From NCBI GenBank assembly GCA_035293245.1, contig DATDOO010000029.1, positions 1 through 9,152 on the forward strand: a stretch of DNA of 9,152 nucleotides, in the 5' to 3' direction. Under the pieces are notes generated by a model. The model did no database searches. It saw only the letters and a program-made list of their open reading frames with translations, and was not told where the DNA came from. The first letter of the stretch is position 1. Each line of letters starts with the position of its first letter. The stretch is from DATDOO01 sp035293245. GTDB taxonomy: Bacteria; Pseudomonadota; Gammaproteobacteria; Methylococcales; Methylococcaceae. Both the position numbers and the translations under genes were made by a program. This document shows, piece after piece, positions 1 through 4,831 of this stretch.

Positions 1-118
1 TGCACCTCGCCTGCTTTCGTACCTACGCATCAATCGGCGCGTCGCCGCGCCAACTGCAAGGCTCGATACCGGACCCGTGGCTAGCGGTTATCCGGGTGGG
101 AATCCCACCCACTAGAAT
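1..118. other. Unassigned left-edge sequence with a short palindrome
   Basis: No convincing protein is encoded here on either strand. It contains a perfect inverted repeat, GGGTGGGA (94-101) and TCCCACCC (103-110), around a single base. It ends where recognisable cytochrome b561 coding sequence begins, and the frame of that gene meets a TAG at 113-115. The sequence is therefore not the missing 5' part of the neighbouring gene. Read on the minus strand it vaguely resembles the structured non-coding part of a group II intron or another mobile element, but I see no catalytic domain V and no intron boundary, so this is only a guess. Confidence 0.3.
94..110. repeat. Perfect 8-bp inverted repeat with 1-base spacer
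   Basis: GGGTGGGA and TCCCACCC face each other around one A. This could be the end of a mobile element, a protein-binding site or an RNA hairpin. A one-base loop is too small for a fully paired RNA stem, so a DNA-level palindrome or a partly opened stem is more likely. It lies just upstream of the truncated b561 gene. Confidence 0.55.
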
Positions 119-337
119 GTGCGGCATTGCCAAGCCGCTGCGATCCCCTTTTTCGGACTGCAATTGCCGGCGCTTGTCGGCGAGAGCAAATACCTGGCGG
201 AGTTGATCGAGGAAGTCCATGAAACCGCCGGGACCGTGGGCTACTTCCTCATCGGCCTGCATGCCGCCGCCGCCCTGTTTCACCACTACGTCGTAGGGGA
301 CAACACGCTCCGGCGAATGCTTCCGAACCTGGACTGA
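119..337 (+). pseudogene. Truncated cytochrome b561, C-terminal fragment
   Basis: Residues from about 9 (IPFFGLQLPALVGESKYLAE) to the end match the C-terminal half of bacterial cytochrome b561 (CybB/YceJ type), a four-helix inner-membrane dihaem protein that exchanges electrons with quinone. The fragment keeps the last two helices, with His34 (VHE) and His48 (GLH) 14 residues apart. That is the spacing of the C-terminal haem ligands in E. coli CybB. The ending LFHHYVVGDNTLRRMLP is also typical. Full-length members have about 175-190 residues; only 72 are open here, from a weak GTG, and an in-frame TAG lies at 113-115. Neither other forward frame upstream encodes the first two helices. I infer a 5'-deleted remnant rather than a simple frameshift. 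No ribosome binding site is seen, so it is probably not functional. Confidence 0.75.
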
Positions 338-401
338 GCCGCTCCGCACCCAGGGCATCGGACGCCGTTCGAAAATCCTTGCCGGGCTGTCGCCGCGGGC
401 T

Positions 402-418
402 TTACGGCCTGTCCGTAA
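402..418. promoter_or_regulatory. Inverted repeat in cydA upstream region
   Basis: TTACGG (402-407) and CCGTAA (413-418) form a perfect 6-bp inverted repeat with a 5-base spacer, about 150 bases before the cydA start. The shape fits a small dimeric-regulator operator, or a weak hairpin after the b561 fragment. It does not match the FNR half-site TTGAT that I would look for in front of an oxidase gene. The assignment is speculative. Confidence 0.25.
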
Positions 419-480
419 CCCCGGTTCCCTGGAGGCGCCGCACCCCAAGCGGAACGTTCGCCGCGCGCCCCGGTCAAAAA

Positions 481-526
481 TGGAGTCGGCATGGACGGGG
501 GCGTCCGCGATTTGGACGCCACTCCA
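481..526 (+). promoter_or_regulatory. Nested hairpin in the cydA leader
   Basis: GGCGTCC (500-506) pairs with GGACGCC (514-520) around a 7-base loop. The flanking TGGAGT (481-486) pairs with ACTCCA (521-526), leaving a 13-base bulge on the left arm. The structure lies 43 bases before the cydA start. No T-run follows, so it is not a classical terminator. It may be a leader structure or a binding site. The rest of 338-568 holds no gene that I can support. Confidence 0.35.
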
Positions 527-556
527 TCCCATGCCGCTTCGTCCTTTTCTCGCGAC

Positions 557-563
557 GGAGGAG
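557..563 (+). promoter_or_regulatory. Ribosome binding site deciding the cydA start
   Basis: GGAGGAG lies 5 bases before the ATG at 569. This is much better than anything before the in-frame ATG at 491, and the protein from 569 begins at the usual place relative to CydA homologues. Confidence 0.8.
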
Positions 564-568
564 TCCTT

Positions 569-1999
569 ATGGAAACTCTTTCCGATCCGGTACTGCTTTC
601 CCGTATCCAGTTTGCCGTTACCGCGATTTTCCACATGCTCTGGCCGCTCGTCACGGTCGGGGTTTCCCTGTTCCTGATCGTCGTGGAAGTTTTGTGGCTG
701 GTGACCCGCGACGTGGATTACTACCGTCACACCAACTTCTGGACCAAGCTGTTCCTGCTGAATTTCACCATCGGCGTGGTCAGCGGAATCCCGCTGGAAT
801 TCGAATTCGGCACCAACTGGGCGCCGTTTTCCAACCTGGCCGGGGAGTTTTTCGGCAACATCCTCGGCTTCGAGGGCGCCATGGCGTTCATGCTGGAGGC
901 GGGGTTTCTCGGCATCATGCTGACCGGCCGGACCCGCGTGACCCCCGCCATCCATTTGTTTTCCACCTGCATGGTGGCCCTGGGAGCCTCGCTGTCGGTG
1001 TTCTGGATCATGGTGGCCAACTCCTGGATGCAAACCCCCGCCGGCGGCCATCTGGAACAGGCGCGTTTCCAGGTGGACGATTATTCCGCCGCCATTTTCA
1101 ATCCGGGCATGCCCGAAAGCGTCGCCCATATGTGGGTGGCGTGCGTGGAAACCAGTATTTTCGTCGTCGGCGGAATTTCCGCCTGGTACATCCTGCAAGG
1201 ACGAAATACGGAATTCTTCCTCAAGTCCTTCAAAGTCGTGCTGCTGGCCGCGGTGCTGATCGCGCCGCTGCAACTATTCCTGGGCGATACCCAAGGTCGC
1301 GAGGTTTTCACTTCCCAGCCGGCCAAAGGCGCCGCCATCGAAGCCCACTGGGAAACCAACCCGCCGGGAAGCGGAGCCGCCTGGAATATTCTGGCCTGGC
1401 CGAATAAGGAGGCGCAGAACAACGACTGGGCGCTCCAGGTTCCGGACGTGCTGAGCCTGTTGGCCACCTCGCATCCGGATGGGCAGGTCCTGGGCCTCAA
1501 GGAATTCCCGGCCGAAGATCGCCCCCCCATGCTGCCGCTCATCTTCTATGCCTTCCGCATCATGGCCGGGATCGGCTTTGCCCTGTTCGGACTCGTGCTG
1601 TGGACGCTCTGGGCCTGGAGCAAAGGCAGACTCGCCCCCGAGCGGGCTGCCGGCAACCGGCTGTTGCTGCGCGCCTGGATGATCTCCATCCCCTTAGGCT
1701 ACCTGGCCACGGAATGCGGCTGGATCGTGCGGGAAGTGGGGCGTCAGCCGTGGATCGTCTACGGGCTGTTGCGCACGCGGGACGCCGCTTCGACGCTGCC
1801 GGCGGAGAACGTGGCCGCCAGCCTGGCCGTGTTCGTAGCCCTGTATCTCATGTTGCTCATCGTCTTTCTGGTTCTCGCCGTTCAAATCGTCAGGAAGGGG
1901 CCGGACCTGACCCTGACGCCCGTCCAGCGCGTCGGTCTGTATCGCTCCAGCCGCGGCGGCCAGGACGTCCAAGACGGAGACATCTACCGTGGAGAATGA
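569..1999 (+). CDS. cydA: Cytochrome bd quinol oxidase subunit I, short-Q-loop type
   Basis: CydA carries the three haems and the quinol site of cytochrome bd, an inner-membrane oxidase that reduces oxygen to water with electrons from quinol. The 476 residues show the family landmarks: His22 (like E. coli His19), Glu102 and Glu110 of the proton/haem region (FEGAMAFMLE), His187 and Met332 (like His186 and Met393, haem b558 ligands), Glu382 (like Glu445) and GRQPW at 391-395. The Q-loop keeps Lys253 and Glu258 (KGAAIEAHWET, like Lys252 and Glu257). From Glu258 to Met332 is 74 residues, against about 136 in E. coli CydA, so this is the short-loop class that includes cyanide-insensitive oxidases (CioA). 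The start at 569 is chosen for its ribosome binding site; an in-frame ATG at 491 would add 26 unlikely residues. Its end overlaps cydB by 11 bases. Confidence 0.96.
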   Translation: METLSDPVLLSRIQFAVTAIFHMLWPLVTVGVSLFLIVVEVLWLVTRDVDYYRHTNFWTKLFLLNFTIGVVSGIPLEFEFGTNWAPFSNLAGEFFGNILGFEGAMAFMLEAGFLGIMLTGRTRVTPAIHLFSTCMVALGASLSVFWIMVANSWMQTPAGGHLEQARFQVDDYSAAIFNPGMPESVAHMWVACVETSIFVVGGISAWYILQGRNTEFFLKSFKVVLLAAVLIAPLQLFLGDTQGREVFTSQPAKGAAIEAHWETNPPGSGAAWNILAWPNKEAQNNDWALQVPDVLSLLATSHPDGQVLGLKEFPAEDRPPMLPLIFYAFRIMAGIGFALFGLVLWTLWAWSKGRLAPERAAGNRLLLRAWMISIPLGYLATECGWIVREVGRQPWIVYGLLRTRDAASTLPAENVAASLAVFVALYLMLLIVFLVLAVQIVRKGPDLTLTPVQRVGLYRSSRGGQDVQDGDIYRGE

Positions 2000-3005
2000 A
2001 ATACACGCCATTCTGGCCAATCTGTGGTTCTTTATCATCGCCCTGATCCTGATCCTGTACATCGTTTTGGACGGGTTCGATCTGGGGGTCGGCATTTTAT
2101 CCTTGCTCACCCGCAACGAGGACCGGCGCGCCGTCATGATGTCCAGCCTGGGCGGGGTGTGGGATGCGAACGAGACCTGGCTGGTGGTGCTGGCGGGCGC
2201 GGTGTTCGGCGCGTTCCCGGCGGTTTACGCCGCCGTGTTGCACGCCCTGTATGTGCCGGTCATGGCGATGCTTTTCGGGCTGATCCTGCGCGGCGCCGCC
2301 CTGGAATTACGCAGCCAGGCGAACAACAAAACGCCCTGGAGCCTGGCTTTCGGCGTCGGCAGCCTGCTGGCGGCTGTTACCCAGGGCCTTGCCCTGGGGA
2401 CGCTGCTGGAAGGCGTGCCTCTGGAAGGCGGCGTTTTCGTGGGCGGAGCCTGGGGATGGTTGACGCCCTATGCGGTGTTGTGGTCCTTCGCCGTACTGGC
2501 GGCTTACACCTTGTTCGGCGCCGCGTATCTCATCATCAAGACCGAAGGCCGGCTGCAAAAATTCAGCCGGCGCCTGGCGAAGGCGTCGTCGGTTCTACTG
2601 GTCTTTGTGGGCTTGATCGTCATCCCCCTGACCCTGAGCCTGCATCCGCATGTCGCCCAGCGCTGGGCCGAAATCCCCCTGATTTATTTTCTGATCGTCC
2701 TGCTGGCGTTGGCCTTCTACATGCTGCTCGATTCCCTGCGCAAAGGCCGCGAATTGAGCCCGTTTTTCTGGAGCGTGACGATTTTCCTCAGCGTGGCAGG
2801 GATCATGGCCTTGAGCCATTACCCGTATGTCATTCCCGCCGCGATCACCATCCAGGACGCCGCCGCATCAAGCAAGACCCTGGTTTTCATGCTGATCGGC
2901 ATCGGCATGCTGTTGCCCGTGATGCTGATCTACAACAGCTACCAGTACCTGGTTTTCCGCGGGAAGGTTCGTCTAGGCCGGCACAAGGTCACGGAACAGG
3001 CGTGA
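1989..3005 (+). CDS. cydB: Cytochrome bd quinol oxidase subunit II
   Basis: CydB is the haem-free partner of CydA in the inner membrane. The 338-residue protein is almost wholly hydrophobic, with about eight to nine membrane segments. It carries the conserved first-helix motif LDGFDLGVGIL (27-37) and GVWDANETWLV (56-66), the diagnostic CydB block. The length fits CioB/short CydB proteins rather than the longer E. coli CydB. The start is GTG, overlapping the end of cydA by 11 bases, with GGAG at 1976-1979 nine bases upstream, so the two genes are translationally coupled. No CydX-like small hydrophobic ORF follows. No cydDC exporter genes lie in the window. Confidence 0.95.
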   Translation: MENEIHAILANLWFFIIALILILYIVLDGFDLGVGILSLLTRNEDRRAVMMSSLGGVWDANETWLVVLAGAVFGAFPAVYAAVLHALYVPVMAMLFGLILRGAALELRSQANNKTPWSLAFGVGSLLAAVTQGLALGTLLEGVPLEGGVFVGGAWGWLTPYAVLWSFAVLAAYTLFGAAYLIIKTEGRLQKFSRRLAKASSVLLVFVGLIVIPLTLSLHPHVAQRWAEIPLIYFLIVLLALAFYMLLDSLRKGRELSPFFWSVTIFLSVAGIMALSHYPYVIPAAITIQDAAASSKTLVFMLIGIGMLLPVMLIYNSYQYLVFRGKVRLGRHKVTEQA

Positions 3006-3050
3006 ATTCGTACCCGAGAAGGGGAAGCAGGTACGCCTTCGGAGGAAATT

Positions 3051-3497
3051 TCAAGCTCCGCAGAAAAACACGAACCGGTGGTTTTCAAAGAACCGGAACG
3101 AGCCATCGCCCAGTGTGGACAGGTTGACATGGACCGTGCCCGACAGTTCGGCGGCGTCCGGCTGGCCGTGCGCCCAGGCGTCCACGCAATCGACCTGGAC
3201 CCCGCTCATCACCAGGCGCCTGAAGGCTGCAATGACCTGCAGCGTGGCCTCCAGGTCTTCCGCATCCTCCGGATACCAGCTTTCCGGTTCTCCGAAACCG
3301 AGCTCCACACTGCCCACATACAGGTGTCTGAAACCGCAGCTACAGCCGTGCCGCGAACCGATGAACCATTTGTTCGCGTGTTCCAGATATTTTTCCTCGG
3401 GAAGACCCGGCATGGTTCGCGTGAACTGGACGAGACTGCCGTTGCCCCGGCCAAGATCGTCGGTTGCATCGGTGCTCAGGAGGATCATGTAGCACAT
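3051..3497 (-). CDS. Conserved-looking hypothetical protein with CxC motif
   Basis: I do not recognise a named family. The 148-residue product is soluble, acidic and without signal peptide or membrane segment. It begins MCYMILLSTD and contains HKWF-like ANKWFIGSRHGCSCGFRHLY (41-60), an ELGFGEPESWYPED block (65-78), a predicted helix (80-99) and QVDCVDAW (101-108). Five cysteines (2, 52, 54, 104, 146), two of them in a CSC motif beside histidines, would suit metal or redox chemistry, but that is inference. I recall similar uncharacterised proteins in gammaproteobacteria. Coding quality is supported by a run of aromatic and charged residues typical of a folded protein. The start at 3497 has a poor ribosome binding site; the in-frame ATG at 3488 is an alternative. 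It converges on cydB, 45 bases from the cydB stop. Confidence 0.7.
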   Translation of the reverse strand: MCYMILLSTDATDDLGRGNGSLVQFTRTMPGLPEEKYLEHANKWFIGSRHGCSCGFRHLYVGSVELGFGEPESWYPEDAEDLEATLQVIAAFRRLVMSGVQVDCVDAWAHGQPDAAELSGTVHVNLSTLGDGSFRFFENHRFVFFCGA

Positions 3498-3570
3498 GGG
3501 AATCTAACGAAGACGCAGAAAAACCTGAATATTTCCATCCTTGCCCTTACCCATGGATAGGAACATTGAA

Positions 3571-3592
3571 GGCCGGAGCACCTTCCCCGGCC
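3571..3592. repeat. GGCCGG/CCGGCC hairpin
   Basis: A 6-bp GC-only inverted repeat (3571-3576 and 3587-3592) encloses 10 bases. It directly precedes the larger palindrome at 3594-3617. Together they form a compact cluster of dyad symmetry upstream of two divergent genes. Confidence 0.35.
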
Positions 3593-3593
3593 A

Positions 3594-3617
3594 TGGCGTC
3601 ATGCCGGCATGACGCCA
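3594..3617. promoter_or_regulatory. Perfect 24-bp palindrome, candidate operator
   Basis: TGGCGTCATGCC (3594-3605) is followed immediately by its exact reverse complement (3606-3617), with no spacer. Twelve paired positions without a mismatch are unlikely by chance. The palindrome sits between divergently transcribed genes, 97 bases from the 3497 start and about 270 bases before the small gene. With no loop it is better read as a dimer-binding DNA site than as an RNA hairpin. It could also be a remnant of a repetitive element. Confidence 0.5.
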
Positions 3618-3875
3618 CTTTCCGAAAATCGCCCGTCGAAAGCGCAATTACATTCTTCCCCGCTTCGAAATACGCGATTCACCCGATGTCATTTTCCAGC
3701 TCCGGGAACTAGTCTTCGCAGCAGGAAACCGTTCCAGCCCAGGACCGACCGCGGATCGCCGAAAGGGTTGACCGCCCGGGTCGACCGCGCGGCGGAACGC
3801 GACTTCCGCTTTGTCATTTTCCGCTGTAAACAAAATGAAATTCCGGCCGCTATTCCAGTCAACAGACACATGAAT

Positions 3876-3880
3876 AGGAG
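3876..3880 (+). promoter_or_regulatory. Ribosome binding site of the small gene
   Basis: AGGAG lies 3 bases before the ATG at 3884 and 9 bases before the ATG at 3890. The second spacing is the more usual one, so translation may begin at 3890 and give a 55-residue protein. Confidence 0.55.
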
Positions 3881-3883
3881 AAC

Positions 3884-4057
3884 ATGGCCATGGACAGAAT
3901 CATCATCCTGATCCGCCAATACGGCGGCTACCCCCATGAAACGGCCGGGCTGTTTATGGGCTTCTTCGACGACCCGGTTCGCGCGCAGGATTGCGCCCGG
4001 CAGATTGCGGGAGCCGTGGTCTGCGGCTCGCAACTGACTGTCCCGGCGCATCATTGA
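3884..4057 (+). CDS. Small hypothetical protein, possible half ferredoxin-like fold
   Basis: A 57-codon reading frame follows a good AGGAG. I do not recognise a family. The product starts MAMDRIIILIRQYGGYPHE, a likely beta strand, and continues with GLFMGFFDDPVRAQDCARQI (22-41), then AGAVVCGSQLTV (42-53). The second half follows the pattern strand, Asp-rich turn, helix with spaced alanines, Gly, strand. This resembles the last part of an RRM or another ferredoxin-like beta-alpha-beta unit, as inference only. It has two cysteines (37, 47), no signal peptide and no membrane helix. It stands alone on its strand, between a 386-base upstream gap and a hairpin downstream. The start may be ATG 3884 or ATG 3890. 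Confidence 0.6.
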   Translation: MAMDRIIILIRQYGGYPHETAGLFMGFFDDPVRAQDCARQIAGAVVCGSQLTVPAHH

Positions 4058-4065
4058 ACCCGAAA

Positions 4066-4102
4066 GCCGGGCGGATTACGGCTGCCGCCTGATCCGCCCG
4101 GC
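4066..4102. terminator. Strong hairpin between convergent genes
   Basis: GCCGGGCGGAT (4066-4076) and ATCCGCCCGGC (4092-4102) form a perfect 11-bp stem with a 15-base loop. It begins 9 bases after the small-gene stop and lies just past the end of the minus-strand gene at 4125. Read on the minus strand the stem runs directly into CTTTCGGG, a short T-run; on the plus strand no T-run follows. A bidirectional terminator of the GC-rich type is the likely role. Confidence 0.55.
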
Positions 4103-4115
4103 CGGCGGGATAAAC

Positions 4116-4136
4116 GGAGGGGTCTCAGTCCCCTCC
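4116..4136. terminator. Second small hairpin overlapping a stop codon
   Basis: GGAGGGG (4116-4122) pairs with CCCCTCC (4130-4136) around a 7-base loop that contains the stop codon of the minus-strand gene (4125-4127). It may add to transcription termination or protect the 3' end of the opgH transcript. It has no T-run of its own. Confidence 0.3.
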
Positions 4137-4817
4137 CCCGCCGCAGCCTCCGCCCCCGCAACCGCTGCCGCCGTCACCGCAGGAATCGCCCGACCCAGCG
4201 GAATCCGTCGCCGCGCCGCTGTCGCCGGAGCAGCCGGAGGTGCAGCCGATGTGGCTGGCGCAATAGTTCGTGCCGGAAACCGGCGAATTCTTGTCCCGGC
4301 AATTCAGGCTGTAATGGAAGCCGTCGGCGATGCCAAGCTGCGCGTCCAGGGCGAACAGCAGGGGCAGGCGTTCCGGCTGGCGGGGGTCGATGCCTTCCTG
4401 GGAGCAGGCCAGCCGCCAGGCGCGCTTGATGCCTTCCTCGGCGTGGGTCGGGGAGGCCATAGCCTCCACCGGGGTGTGGTGCAGGTAGCGCCCCAAGGCC
4501 CGGCGGCAGAAGGCGTCGTAAGCGCGGGTGAAGAGGATGAATTCGTGCCAGGCGTCGTCCACCGCTTGCGAAGGCATGGCCAGGCGGCGGTGGCCGGCTT
4601 TCCGGCAAAGCTGGAAATAGTCGCGCAGCCCCTGGAACACCAGGTCGAGTTGGCCGTCGTCCAGGGCGGGGCGCTTCCGGCGCACCCGCTCGCGGATCGC
4701 CGGGTGGAAGGCGTAGCCGTCCAGAAACGCCTGCCGCTCGCTTGCCAGCCGGCGGCGCAGGCTCCATACCAGCGGGACGCCGCCAAGGACCAGGGCTGCG
4801 AGCCAGGCGAAGGACAC
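4125..4817 (-). CDS. Membrane-anchored GRDP-like protein with Gly/Cys-rich tail
   Basis: The 230-residue product has one N-terminal membrane segment (about 3-19), followed by Arg-rich residues that would stay in the cytoplasm. A soluble core holds MPSQAVDDAWHEFILFTRAY (81-100), with Trp90 and His91, then DAFCRRALGRYLHHTP (101-116). This is the pattern I associate with glycine-rich-domain-containing proteins (GRDP, DUF1399-like). The last 60 residues are rich in Gly, Ser and Asp with seven cysteines (173, 186, 192, 196, 213, 220, 225) and end CGDGGSGCGGGGCGGGGD. The function is unknown; metal binding or crosslinking by the tail is inference. The frame stays open back to 5042, but that part overlaps opgH and is a shadow. 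I place the start at GTG 4817, just before the membrane segment and 14 bases after the opgH stop; a CTG overlapping that stop is an alternative. It is probably cotranscribed with opgH. Confidence 0.72.
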   Translation of the reverse strand: MSFAWLAALVLGGVPLVWSLRRRLASERQAFLDGYAFHPAIRERVRRKRPALDDGQLDLVFQGLRDYFQLCRKAGHRRLAMPSQAVDDAWHEFILFTRAYDAFCRRALGRYLHHTPVEAMASPTHAEEGIKRAWRLACSQEGIDPRQPERLPLLFALDAQLGIADGFHYSLNCRDKNSPVSGTNYCASHIGCTSGCSGDSGAATDSAGSGDSCGDGGSGCGGGGCGGGGD

Positions 4818-4831
4818 GGCGCTGCCTGCGT

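Larger units (their letters stand above)
3498..3883. other. Intergenic region between divergent genes
   Basis: This stretch separates the minus-strand gene starting at 3497 from the plus-strand small gene at 3884, so it should hold promoters for both. It contains a perfect 24-bp palindrome at 3594-3617, a GGCCGG/CCGGCC hairpin at 3571-3592, and an 11-base direct repeat TGTCATTTTCC at 3687-3697 and 3812-3822. A weak candidate -35 TTGTCA lies at 3811-3816, without a convincing -10. ORFs that cross it have unlikely composition and no ribosome binding site, so I call no gene here. Confidence 0.5.

Noticed and set aside
1..118. Group II intron end
   Set aside because: The resemblance is only impressionistic. 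No domain V hairpin and no GTGYG boundary could be placed, so I did not annotate it as an intron.
23..1273. Long minus-strand open frame of 416 codons
   Set aside because: It runs antisense to the b561 fragment and cydA, and its product is rich in Gly, His, Arg and Gln with no fold-like pattern. This is typical of a shadow frame in GC-rich DNA.
379..1407. Plus-strand open frame of 342 codons overlapping cydA
   Set aside because: It overlaps cydA in another frame and gives an Arg/Pro/Gly-rich product. The cydA frame has all family motifs.
3006..3050. Possible terminator or CydX gene after cydB
   Set aside because: Only a 5-base GTACC/GGTAC inverted repeat with a long loop is present, and no hydrophobic small reading frame of CydX type fits.
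3078..3560. Plus-strand open frames opposite the CxC protein
   Set aside because: These are antisense to a frame with better amino-acid composition and coherent motifs, and lack ribosome binding sites.
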